From: CAJCIT01 sp963771305
Lineage (GTDB): Bacteria; Acidobacteriota; Terriglobia; Bryobacterales; Bryobacteraceae
Length of the DNA stretch: 64,000 nt
Reading direction: 5' to 3'
NCBI GenBank assembly: GCA_963771305.1
Contig: CAVYTS010000013.1
Location: forward strand, 671,364-735,363
Shown here: one piece after another, positions 45,288 through 53,752 of the stretch
Numbering within the stretch: the stretch's first letter is position 1
Layout: each line of letters starts with the position of its first letter
The notes under the pieces: generated by a model
Told to the model about the DNA's origin: nothing
What the model saw: the letters and a program-made list of their open reading frames with translations, nothing else
Database searches by the model: none
Made by a program: the position numbers and the translations under genes

Positions 45288-45307
45288 TTGGACTCCAAAT
45301 GGACTCC
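45288..45307 (+). repeat. Probable integrase arm sites, right end
   Basis: TTGGACTCC (45288-45296) and GGACTCC (45301-45307), spaced 11 bp, matching the pairs near attL. They lie 49 bp inward of attR. Confidence 0.55.
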
Positions 45308-45355
45308 AGAAGGCAGGATCAGCGGGATGTTCCGGCTGTAAGTCTTTGAGGAATT

Positions 45356-45405
45356 TGGTCGGGCTGCCGGGATTTGAACCCGGGACCTCTTGCACCCCAA
45401 GCAAG
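45356..45405 (-). repeat. attR, within tRNA-Pro
   Basis: The 50-bp repeat of attL; it supplies the 3' end of the intact tRNA-Pro gene, so integration leaves the tRNA functional. Confidence 0.85.
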
Positions 45406-45433
45406 CGCGCTAGCCAGGCTGCGCCACAGCCCG
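45356..45433 (-). tRNA. tRNA-Pro(GGG)
   Basis: A full 78-nt cloverleaf on the minus strand. Acceptor CGGGCTG pairs with CAGCCCG, the anticodon arm is CTTGC-TTGGGGT-GCAAG with anticodon GGG, the T arm is CCGGG-TTCAAAT-CCCGG, and CCA is encoded. It is the integration target of the island; its 3' 50 nt are the att core. Confidence 0.95.
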
Positions 45434-45462
45434 AAACACCCAGTGTAGCGCACGCTCTGACT

Positions 45463-46635
45463 TTAGCTATGCTTGCGATCGGCCACGATCGTGATCTCCA
45501 TATCGTCGGCCATGCGGACTATCTGATTCACCAAACTGTTGCCGCGCAAGCGGTCGAGACCGTGGCCGATAATCCGGGGCAGAAAGATCTGACGCGCATT
45601 GTGAAGCCGGGCGAAGTCAACCACGGCTTTGGCATGATCACTACCCATCAGAACACGGGTTTCGACGTGGAGATTGCGGGCGAAGTTCAGGTGGCGTTCC
45701 ACGGCGTCACGCTTTTCGGCGGGTAGGGTATTGAGGTCGGCGTGCTCGGCGACGAAGATCGCGAAACAGTTGGTGTGTTGATAGTCCGCCATTCGCTTTC
45801 CGCGCCGGACGAGCATTGCCGTGGAGGGATCGTCGCTGATATAGATCACGATGGCATCGTGGGCTTTGCGGGGAGAGGTATTGCCGGAAGCCAGCGAGGC
45901 CGCCGCTTCCTCTTCATCCGCGGTCTGGCCAATTCGCTCCTCGACTTCATGGGCTGTCTGCCGAAGGGCCATCTCGCGGAGAGCCACCAAAGTGGACTCT
46001 TTGAAGAAGTTCTTCATGGCGAGTTGCGCCTTCTCCGCTGGGTACACCACGCCCCGTTCCAGCCGGTTGAGCAGTGCTCGCGGAGTGAGGTCAATCATGA
46101 CCACCTCTTCAGCCTGCTTTACAACCCAATCGGGTATGGTTTCGCGAACGGTGATGCCGGTGATCTGCTCCATCTGGTCATTGAGGCTTTCCAGATGTTG
46201 AACGTTCATTGTGGTCCACACGTCGATGCCGTGATCGAGGATATAAAGGACATCTTCCCAGCGCTTACTTCGCAGCGAGCCTGGCACGTTGGTATGGGGA
46301 AACTCGTCCACAACAGCGACCTGGGGCTGGCGGTCGATGATTGCTTCTGTATCCATTTCTTCGAAGCGTGTGCCGCGATACTCGATCACTTTACGCGGGA
46401 TCATTTCCAAGCCCTCGGTCTTGGCAATGGTGTCTTTGCGGGCGTGGGGCTCGAAATAGCCGATGACGACGTCGGTGCCGTTGGCCTTTGCCGCCTGTGC
46501 CTCATCTAGCATCTGATAGGTTTTCCCGACACCGGCGGCATAGCCGAGAAAGACCTTCAGTTTGCCTCGCGGACGAGGTCTGGACCCCCCATCCTTCGCG
46601 GCGTCCGCCGGTCCCTGCGGAGGAAATGCACTCAT
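45463..46635 (-). CDS. kdpD: KdpD N-terminal sensor protein (KdpD plus USP domains)
   Basis: A 390-residue protein that equals only the cytosolic N-terminal part of KdpD. It has the KdpD domain with Walker A (FLGYAAGVGKTYQM) and VAVVDEFPHTNVPGS, then a universal-stress-protein domain (about 255-385). The membrane and kinase parts are absent; they are encoded separately two genes upstream (47327-48793). It overlaps kdpE by four bases (ATGA), so sensor, regulator and kinase form one operon. It should tune the kinase in response to K+ or turgor. The kdpFABC transporter is not in the window. First intact gene right of the island. Confidence 0.88.
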   Translation of the reverse strand: MSAFPPQGPADAAKDGGSRPRPRGKLKVFLGYAAGVGKTYQMLDEAQAAKANGTDVVIGYFEPHARKDTIAKTEGLEMIPRKVIEYRGTRFEEMDTEAIIDRQPQVAVVDEFPHTNVPGSLRSKRWEDVLYILDHGIDVWTTMNVQHLESLNDQMEQITGITVRETIPDWVVKQAEEVVMIDLTPRALLNRLERGVVYPAEKAQLAMKNFFKESTLVALREMALRQTAHEVEERIGQTADEEEAAASLASGNTSPRKAHDAIVIYISDDPSTAMLVRRGKRMADYQHTNCFAIFVAEHADLNTLPAEKRDAVERHLNFARNLHVETRVLMGSDHAKAVVDFARLHNARQIFLPRIIGHGLDRLRGNSLVNQIVRMADDMEITIVADRKHS

Positions 46636-47330
46636 GGCTTAGCAGGAAGCACGAAGCGATAGCCGACCCAGGGTTCCGTGAGGATATAGCGCGGCTTCGC
46701 GGGCTCTGGTTCAATTTTCTTTCGCAACTGGCTGACGAAGACGCGCAGATACTCCACTTCGTCACCGTAGTCGGGACCCCAGATGGTCTGCAGTAGCTTG
46801 CGGTGCGCAACTGGCTTATTGGCATTCGAAACCAGATACTGCAGGAGGTCAAACTCCTTGGGCGTGAGTCGTACCGGGTGACCCTGAGAGACCACCTGCC
46901 GAGAGGAGAAGTCGATGGTCAGATCGCCGGAGACGTTAATGGCTGGACTCTGATCAGAGAGAGTGGGAAGACGGCGCAGATTAGCGCGGATGCGCGCCAT
47001 GAGTTCGTCGACGCTGAAAGGTTTCGTGATGTAGTCATCGGCGCCGGCATCAAGCGCCACAATTTTGTCTTTTTCCCGGTCGCGCACGGAGAGCACGATG
47101 ATGGCGACATCGGATATTTCGCGAATGGCTGAACAGGCAGCCATCCCGCCCATTCCGGGCATGTTCAGGTCGAGCAGGATCAAGTCGAGGGGCTCGCTCC
47201 GAACGAGTTCCAGTGCCTCCTCACCCGTCCGTGCTTCGTAGGCCTGATACCCATTGACGGTAAGGGCCGTCTTCATGACGCGACGGATCTGGGGCTCGTC
47301 GTCGACGACCAGGATGCGGCCACTGTTCAT
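46632..47330 (-). CDS. kdpE: KdpE-type response regulator
   Basis: A 232-residue OmpR/PhoB-type regulator. The receiver domain has the acidic pair (VDDEPQIRR), phospho-Asp in LDLILLDLNMPGMGG and Lys in DYITKPFSVDEL. The C-terminal winged helix has LTPKEFDLLQYLVSNANKPV and VEYLRVFVSQLRKKIEPEP, which fits KdpE. Its start overlaps the stop of the upstream kinase by four bases and its stop overlaps the next start, so all three are coupled. It should activate the potassium-transport genes. Confidence 0.92.
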   Translation of the reverse strand: MNSGRILVVDDEPQIRRVMKTALTVNGYQAYEARTGEEALELVRSEPLDLILLDLNMPGMGGMAACSAIREISDVAIIVLSVRDREKDKIVALDAGADDYITKPFSVDELMARIRANLRRLPTLSDQSPAINVSGDLTIDFSSRQVVSQGHPVRLTPKEFDLLQYLVSNANKPVAHRKLLQTIWGPDYGDEVEYLRVFVSQLRKKIEPEPAKPRYILTEPWVGYRFVLPAKP

Positions 47331-48793
47331 GCCTGTTGATGCTCAGCTTCCGCCGGCGCTTTGGCAACGGCTAGGGACATGGTAAATCGAGAACCTGCAC
47401 CGAGTTTACTCTCAACCCGGATTGACCCTCCGTGGGCCTCGACAATTTCCTTAGCAATGGCCAAGCCCATCCCAGATCCCTGGACGCCTAGGCCGTCGTT
47501 GCGGGCGCGATAAAACTTCTCAAACACGTGACCTTGTTCAAGTGCTGTGAGCCCCTCGCCCCGGTCATGGACGGTGATAGACACTACTCCATCTACTTGG
47601 GAAGCGGAGATGGTGATGGTCGCCTGGGATGGACTGTATTTTAGAGCGTTGTCGACAAGCTGTTTCAATGCCTGCGTAATGAGTTCGCGATCGGCGTTAA
47701 CCGGCGGCAGATGAGCGGGAATATCGATCTCAATTGAGTGTCCGGCCGCCTGATGACCGAGGGCGGCGAGGGTGGAGGAAACCAGGTCCTGGATTTCAAT
47801 CTCTTCGTGTTGCAGCCGGATTCGGTTCGCATCGAGGCGGGCCAGATGGATCGCTTCTTCCATGATGCGCTTCAATCCGGCGACCTCTTCCCGAATCACG
47901 GCGAGCATATCCCGCCTTTGATCAACAGAGACTAGCTCCGGCCGGAGCAGCAGATCGGCAGCCGCATCAATAGCCGTGAGAGGAGTCTTCAGATCATGAG
48001 CCAATGCATCGATCAAAATGGATTTCAGTTCTTCGCTTTTCCTCACCGCTTCCGCTCGGCTGCGAGCCTCGCGCGCTTCCGACTGCGCCAGGCCGATAGC
48101 GATCGTGTTTGCGAGAGCCTGCAGATTCCCCTCACCCAGGCGCGGACCGCAGAAGCCCAGCGTTCCCAGATGAACGCCGCCTAGGGTGATGGGAACCAGC
48201 GTCATCCGTCGCGCCTCATCGTACTCGACCGCCCCCCGGACGGCGGCTTGGTGAAGCCGTTCTTCGGGAATGGCGCTGTTTGGCGTCGATCGTTGGATGA
48301 CTCCGGACGAAGCTTCAAAAAGAGCGGCTTCGGAGAACTCAAACAGTTCGATCACTTTGTTGACAATGAGGCGCCTGACCTCGTTGCCCGAATCCCCCAG
48401 CAACATCGAACGGCTCAAGGCATACAGCCGTTCGATCTCGCGCTGGCTCGTAATGAGCTTTTCCTGCTGGCGGCGGAAGTTGGTGGAAAGCTTGCTGGAA
48501 ACCAGCGCAACGGTCAGAAAAGCAAATAGCGCGATCCAGTTTTGGGGATCGGAAATGGTGAATTTGCCGATGGGCGGAAGGAAGAAGTAGTTGAAGAGCA
48601 GCATCGCGCCAAAAGAGGCGATGATTGCATCGGACAACGCTGCGATAGTTCCTATAAAGAGAATGACCAGTAAATACGCCATCGCCGCGGTGGTGGCGTT
48701 TACCGGAACGACCCGGCTGCAGAGCACGGTGGTGAGGCCAACGGCAATTAGCGACAGCGCGGTTGCGCGAAAGCGCGGCACAACCCGAAACAT
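47327..48793 (-). CDS. DUF4118 membrane histidine kinase (KdpD C-terminal half)
   Basis: A 488-residue kinase corresponding to the C-terminal part of KdpD: four TM segments (about 10-110, DUF4118), a GAF-like domain, His in ALAHDLKTPLTAID, N box QLVDNALKYSP and G boxes (VHDRGEGL, GSGMGLAIAKEIV). The KdpD-specific N-terminal domain is missing and lies in a separate gene downstream. First gene of the three-gene operon; its stop overlaps kdpE. It senses low K+ or turgor by analogy. Splitting KdpD this way is uncommon outside a few phyla. Confidence 0.9.
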   Translation of the reverse strand: MFRVVPRFRATALSLIAVGLTTVLCSRVVPVNATTAAMAYLLVILFIGTIAALSDAIIASFGAMLLFNYFFLPPIGKFTISDPQNWIALFAFLTVALVSSKLSTNFRRQQEKLITSQREIERLYALSRSMLLGDSGNEVRRLIVNKVIELFEFSEAALFEASSGVIQRSTPNSAIPEERLHQAAVRGAVEYDEARRMTLVPITLGGVHLGTLGFCGPRLGEGNLQALANTIAIGLAQSEAREARSRAEAVRKSEELKSILIDALAHDLKTPLTAIDAAADLLLRPELVSVDQRRDMLAVIREEVAGLKRIMEEAIHLARLDANRIRLQHEEIEIQDLVSSTLAALGHQAAGHSIEIDIPAHLPPVNADRELITQALKQLVDNALKYSPSQATITISASQVDGVVSITVHDRGEGLTALEQGHVFEKFYRARNDGLGVQGSGMGLAIAKEIVEAHGGSIRVESKLGAGSRFTMSLAVAKAPAEAEHQQA

Positions 48794-48886
48794 ATGACCT
48801 CAGTTTACAGTTAATGGCCAACAGGTGGCGAAACGGAGGCTATCCCGGAGGACGAAACCCCGTTGTGGCGGCCAGCCGGCCACCGA

Positions 48887-50908
48887 TTACATCATGGCTA
48901 CGGGCGGCGCGGGTTCGTTCGGATCACCGGCGGTTCCGAGCGGGACCCTGATCAACACAAACGCAATCAGGGCCAGGAAAACGAGGGCAACGATATAGGA
49001 TGGGTGCGCAAAGATACTGGGCAGGGCCCAGTCCTTGAAGTTAAACCAAGCAATCACGAGGCCCGCCAAAGCCTCTCCAGCGATGAGACCGCTGGCAGCC
49101 AGCACTCCGGTGTTTTCGACGCGCGCATTCTGGGCATCGTTGAAGCCGGCCCGCTGCCGCATGCGGTCCGTGATCCACCGGATGATGCCTCCTACGAAGA
49201 TGGCCCCCGTGGTCGAGATCGGGAGGTACATACCGATCGCGACCAGCATTGGGCTTCGAACTTTAAACATGATCATTGCAATTCCCATGAGAATGCCGGC
49301 AATCACAAGTGGCCAAGCCATGTCCCCACCGACGATGCCCTGAGCCAACGATGCCATTAATCCTGCTTGTGGGGCGGAAAGCGCCTTATCACCAAATCCG
49401 GTTCCTCCCTTATTGATGTTTCCCTGCTGCAATATCATCAGCGGAAAGTACATCACGAGGCTAGCGACCACCACGGCGATCAACTCGACAATCTGGATAC
49501 TTCTGGGTGTGCCCCCCAAGATGTAACCCACCTTGAAATCTTGCAGCAGTTCGCCGGCCACAGCCGAGGACACGCAGACCACGGCGGCCACACCCAGCAC
49601 GGCCACCACGCCGCCCATTCCCGAGACACCAAGCGACACCATCAGGAGTGCGGCGATGACGAGGGTAGAGAGAGTCAGGCCGGAGATCGGATTGTTTGAG
49701 GATCCGATTACTCCAACCAGGTAGCCGGATACCGTCGCGAAAAAGAAGCCCACGATCAGCATTACTATTGCCGCCGCGATACCGCCGGTGATGAGGCCGG
49801 ACAGGTAGACGTACAAAACACACATGGCCAGGAACGTGAGGCCGATCAACAGAAAAACAGTTTTGGAACTCATGTAACGCTCCGTGCGTGCCAGCGATTC
49901 CAGCGGCGGCGCGCCCACTCGAAGCTCAGACACTGCCTTGCCCAGGCCCTTGATCAGGTTCTTGCGCATACGCCATAACGTTGCGCAAGTGCCCACCATC
50001 ATGCCGCCGACCGCGATGGGCCGGACGATATAACGCCACACTGCATTCGCCAAGCTAAGCCAGCTATCGTCCGTTGCGTTGGCCGGTAGATAGTTCTGAA
50101 GCTGCGGGCCCAGGAAGTAGATCAGTGTCGGAATCAGCAATCCCCAGGCGATAAGGCTCCCGGAGAAATTCAGCGCCGCTAGCTCAGGACCGATGATGTA
50201 GCCAACGCCGATGTAGGCGGGACTTACGGTTGGAGCCGCGCAACTGGACACGCCTCCCGTGATGAGCACCTGAGTTGTTTTGGCGCCTCCGAGCTTCAGA
50301 ACGCTCTTGCCGAGTTGACCAACGTGGAAGAAGAAATCACGATCGGGCGCGAACAGATTGAACGCTCCAAGGAGAAAAGTCACCGCTCCGAAGCCCATGT
50401 TGTAGAACAGATACTTCGCTGCCTTTGCGCCGAGCTGCCCGGCCTTGTGAATTTCCGACGCCGCCACGGATTCGGGAAACGGAAGCTCGCGATCTTCGAC
50501 CAACATCCTCCGTACCAGTGAGACGAACAGAACGCCCAGCACCGAACCGACCAGCATGAGCGCCGTCGATTTCCAATAGGCGTCGGCGAATCCGAATGAG
50601 CGCCAGGCGCCCGAGATGACGAAAGCGGGAAGCGTAAAGACAGCGCCTGCCGCGACTGACTCGCCAATGGAACCCGCCGTTCGAGCGATGTTCTCCTCGA
50701 GAATCGATCCTTTCCCCAATCGGAGTAACGCCATACCGATGACTGCGGCCGGATATGTGGCGGCGATGGTTTGGCCGGCCCGCAATCCAAGGTAGGCGTT
50801 AGCCGCACCGAGGACGACGGTCATGATCAGTCCCAAGAGGACCGCGCGGAGCGTTAGCTCGCGCATCTTGATCGATTCAGGAACAAACGGCTTGTGCGTC
50901 GTGGCCAT
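48887..50908 (-). CDS. OPT-family oligopeptide transporter
   Basis: A 673-residue polytopic membrane protein with about 14-16 TM segments, matching the OPT family of proton-coupled peptide or metal-chelate importers. Recognisable parts are the start (KMRELTLRAVLLGLIMTVVL then GAANAYLGLRAGQTIAATYP), GSSNNPISGLTLSTL and KAPQ-like motif DKALSAPQAGLMASLAQGIV. Full length and intact. It follows the GatB/YqeY gene by nine bases and is probably cotranscribed with it. Substrate is not predictable in bacteria. Confidence 0.9.
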   Translation of the reverse strand: MATTHKPFVPESIKMRELTLRAVLLGLIMTVVLGAANAYLGLRAGQTIAATYPAAVIGMALLRLGKGSILEENIARTAGSIGESVAAGAVFTLPAFVISGAWRSFGFADAYWKSTALMLVGSVLGVLFVSLVRRMLVEDRELPFPESVAASEIHKAGQLGAKAAKYLFYNMGFGAVTFLLGAFNLFAPDRDFFFHVGQLGKSVLKLGGAKTTQVLITGGVSSCAAPTVSPAYIGVGYIIGPELAALNFSGSLIAWGLLIPTLIYFLGPQLQNYLPANATDDSWLSLANAVWRYIVRPIAVGGMMVGTCATLWRMRKNLIKGLGKAVSELRVGAPPLESLARTERYMSSKTVFLLIGLTFLAMCVLYVYLSGLITGGIAAAIVMLIVGFFFATVSGYLVGVIGSSNNPISGLTLSTLVIAALLMVSLGVSGMGGVVAVLGVAAVVCVSSAVAGELLQDFKVGYILGGTPRSIQIVELIAVVVASLVMYFPLMILQQGNINKGGTGFGDKALSAPQAGLMASLAQGIVGGDMAWPLVIAGILMGIAMIMFKVRSPMLVAIGMYLPISTTGAIFVGGIIRWITDRMRQRAGFNDAQNARVENTGVLAASGLIAGEALAGLVIAWFNFKDWALPSIFAHPSYIVALVFLALIAFVLIRVPLGTAGDPNEPAPPVAMM

Positions 50909-50917
50909 GGAGTGATC

Positions 50918-51364
50918 CTACTGCAAGCGGGATTTTACTAGCTCGCTCAAAGCCTTGCCGTCGATTCGCTTGCCGGCAAGTTTGGCCTGAGCAGCCTTCA
51001 TCACGAGTCCCATCTGCTTGGCGTTTGAGGCGCCGGTTTCCGAGATCGCGGCGGAAACGGCGGCTTCCAATTCGGCTGCGCTGGGCGCGGAAGGCAGATA
51101 GCTTTCGATTAGTTGGATCTCCGCTTCTTCCTTGACGGCTAGTTCCTCCCGGCCACCCTTGCGGAACATGTCGGCCGACTCTCGTCGCTGCTTCAGGAGT
51201 GTGTTCATAACCTGAATCTCAGTTGCCTCGTCGAGCGGCTTCATGGAATCGATCTCATGCTTCTTGAGGGCGGTCTTGATCATCCGGACGGTGCTGAGGC
51301 GGGCCTCGTCCTTGGCCTTCATGGCTTCAACCATGTCTTTCTGAATTCGATCGAGTAACGGCAT
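50918..51364 (-). CDS. GatB/YqeY-domain protein
   Basis: A 148-residue protein from ATG 51364 (a longer frame exists but the family starts here). It has MPLLDRIQKDMVEAMKAKDE, LSTVRMIKTALKKHEID and the C-terminal GASNAKQMGLVMKAAQAKLA, the full YqeY pattern. The domain is also the tRNA-binding tail of GatB amidotransferase; YqeY is probably a tRNA-related factor with no settled role. It precedes the OPT gene by nine bases. Confidence 0.9.
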   Translation of the reverse strand: MPLLDRIQKDMVEAMKAKDEARLSTVRMIKTALKKHEIDSMKPLDEATEIQVMNTLLKQRRESADMFRKGGREELAVKEEAEIQLIESYLPSAPSAAELEAAVSAAISETGASNAKQMGLVMKAAQAKLAGKRIDGKALSELVKSRLQ

Positions 51365-51553
51365 AGCGCTTGCTATTGTACGCGCACGGCCATTGCGGTC
51401 GAGGTAAGAAGAGCAAAGTTCGAGTTCCGCTTGCCAGCAACTGATGAGGCCAGGCAGGCAGCAAAGGGTAGTTTCCGGCGCTGCTGGAAGGTGGCTTTCG
51501 GGTAGCTTTATACTGAGACGTTGACCACCAATCCACCACTTCCAGTCTGAGAT

Positions 51554-53012
51554 ATGCCCGGTAGGGGCTCCGGGGGCGATCCACAGAACGGGCTCACTCA
51601 TTTGCTAGTATCGATCCTCATTCCTGTCTATAACGAGCGCACCGTAGCGGAGCGCAGTTTGCGCATGGTTCTGAACGCGTCGCTGCCGGATGGAGTGGAA
51701 CGTGAACTGATCATCGTGGACGATTGTTCCACAGACGGGACTTTCGACATTCTCCAGCGGCTGGCTGCGGAAGACTCCCGGATCCACCTCTTTCGTCATG
51801 AGAAGAATCAGGGTAAGGGCGCATCCGTGCGGGACGCGATTCAGCGCGCGACGGGGGACTTTTGCCTGGTGCAAGATGCGGACCTTGAGTATGACGCCGC
51901 AGACTATCCAAAACTGCTGCGGCCGCTGCTGGATGGGCGCGCGGATGCCGTTTTCGGATCGCGCTACCTGCCCGCCGAACAGACGCGAGTTCTCCCGTTC
52001 TGGCATTCGATGATGAACAAAACGCTGACCTTCATCTCGAATATGTTCTGTAATCTTGCCTTGACTGACATGGAAACCTGTTACAAGGTCTTTCGCACGG
52101 ACTTACTGAAGAGCATCCCGATCCGATCAAATCGTTTTGGCTTCGAGCCGGAGATTACCCTCAAGAGCGCGAAGCGCAAACTGCGGATCTACGAAGTCCC
52201 GATCAGTTACCACGGCCGCACTTACGAAGAAGGGAAGAAGATCGGCTGGCGTGATGGCGTCAAAGCGCTCGGTGTCATTCTGCGCTTCTGGCTGATCGAC
52301 GATCTGTATGTCGGCCAATACGGCCGAGGATTCCTGAATAACCTCACCGGCACACCCCAGTACGTGCGCTGGTTGACGGACACCATTCGGCCGCACCTGG
52401 GCGACCACATCCTGGAGATTGGCGCCGGAATTGGCAACATCAGCTCGCGTCTGATGTCGCGCCGATTCAGCTACATCGCCACCGAAAGCGACGCGCTGTA
52501 TCTGCATGCGCTTCAGAACCGGTTCTTGCGCACGCCTAATGTTTTTGTTCAGAAGCTCATTCCCGAGAGTGACGAGGATTTTCTCAGTATTCCGAAGCCA
52601 CTTGACACGGTGATTTATATGAACGTACTGGAGACGGTTGAGGATGATGTTGCGCTGTTGAATCGGGCCCATTCGGTACTTGAGACGGGAGGGAAGCTGA
52701 TTTTGGTGGTCCCGGCAACACCAGCTCTCTATGGCACGTTGGATCAGACACTCGGGAGCAAGCGGCGTTACTCTCCCAAGGAGCTTACCGCGCAAGTTAG
52801 CGAGCGCCGGCTTTCAGCTCGATCATCTGTATCAGATGAACCGTGCCGGCTCGCCTGCCTGGTTTGTTTACGGCCGGATTCTGAAGTCTCGCCATATTTC
52901 GAAGCTATTTTTGAAGGTTTTCGATAAGACGATCTGGTTGTGGAGATTCATGGATCGATTGTTGCCATGGCCCGGCGTAACGGCAGTATGCGTGGCAACC
53001 CGAAAAGCCTAG
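51554..53012 (+). CDS. GT2 glycosyltransferase fused to SAM methyltransferase, frameshifted
   Basis: The first 240 residues are a GT2 domain of the dolichol-phosphate-mannose-synthase kind: VSILIPVYNERTVAERSL, IIVDDCSTDGTFDIL, CLVQDADLEYDAADY (DxD-like) and a later GFEPEITLKSAK. From about 255 comes a class I methyltransferase (HILEIGAGIGNISSRLMSRR). Near 52790 the frame shifts by one base; the main frame becomes nonsense, while the next one continues FQLDHLYQMNRAGSPAWFVY to a stop at 53012. The fusion should modify a lipid-linked or surface glycan. Start could be nearer 51602. The frameshift removes about 80 C-terminal residues as sequenced. Confidence 0.8.
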
Positions 53013-53096
53013 CCACCGGCGAGGACTACGACATTTGATCCGCTATAATCGCGGCCAGCAATGGTTTCTTGCTTGAGTTGCCACAGGCGCGTCCCG

Positions 53097-53469
53097 ATGT
53101 TTGTGCCCGCGCTTACAATTGCGTTTGCGCTGATGGGGTGCGGAAAATCGGGCCCGAAGGCGACCGTCAACCTCTGCCGTCGTGTCGAATCCGCGAGCGT
53201 CATTTACGGCCGATCCCAACCCAGTAACGGTGACGGACGGCACCAAACTCGGTGTCACAAAACTTACCTGGAGTACGACCGCAGCCAAGTTTGTTGAGAT
53301 CCGTGTGGGGAAACCGGACGGGCCGCTGCTTTGTGAGGGGACGAGCGCGGGTTCGTGCAACACGGCGAAGTGGGTTACGGACGGCATGACCTTTTATTTG
53401 CAGGATTCCTCAGGCAAAGTGACGGATCCGTCAGCAACCCTCGCGGCTATCTCTGTTCAGGTCAAATAG
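53097..53469 (+). CDS. Lipoprotein with one Ig-like module, frameshifted
   Basis: From ATG 53097 comes a lipoprotein leader (MFVPALTIAFALMGCGKSG with lipobox LMGC). After a frameshift near 53165-53195 follows one 90-residue beta module (FTADPNPVTVTDGTKLGVTK then CEGTSAGSCNTAKWVTDGM). The same module is repeated five times at the end of the next gene (53753-57778), indicating a shared origin. A TATAAT-like box lies at 53044-53049. Function unknown; probably a surface-attached single-domain relative of its neighbour. Confidence 0.6.
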
Positions 53470-53752
53470 CGTGAGTGGCGTGATCCGGCTGCTAGGGCGG
53501 AAAGCGAGAAGGCCGTGGTCTGTCAGGTTTGAAGGTCCGAAAAGCTGCTTTTGAATCGCACTTGTATTCAACGACTTAATCGATTGAGCCGAGGCTTCGA
53601 GGTAGAGACGCAGCGGGACGGTCTTGAGCGCGATTAGAGATCTCGTTTCCAGTAAGTTTCGCTCTCTCCACAACTTCGAGAAACCCACAGGTAACGGCAT
53701 CGAAGGCGGCCCCGTCCAACCCGGTTGTTATACTGTGAGGGCTCTTATTAAT

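Larger units (their letters stand above)
44701..45355. other. Right end of the island, no intact gene
   Basis: About 650 bp between the exported protein and attR. It contains iteron block copy 3 and the right arm-type repeats. Around 44850-44940 a short plus-strand frame ends LRQVRWDFRSGRLRFLPARQ, possibly the tail of a lost gene that I do not recognise. Confidence 0.5.
5344..45405. mobile_element. About 40-kb integrated element at tRNA-Pro(GGG)
   Basis: A 50-bp direct repeat (5344-5393 and 45356-45405, one mismatch) equals the 3' part of a tRNA-Pro gene, with the full tRNA only on the right. A tyrosine integrase gene (6683-8011) sits 1.3 kb inside the left repeat and reads toward it. The left end has integrase, toxin-antitoxin and a primase-helicase gene; the right end has small phage-like genes and a DNA methyltransferase. 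No capsid, tail or conjugation genes are visible, so this looks like a satellite-type or mobilisable island rather than a complete phage or ICE. The middle 28 kb is accessory cargo. Whether it still excises is unknown: the primase-helicase gene is broken as sequenced. Confidence 0.85.
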
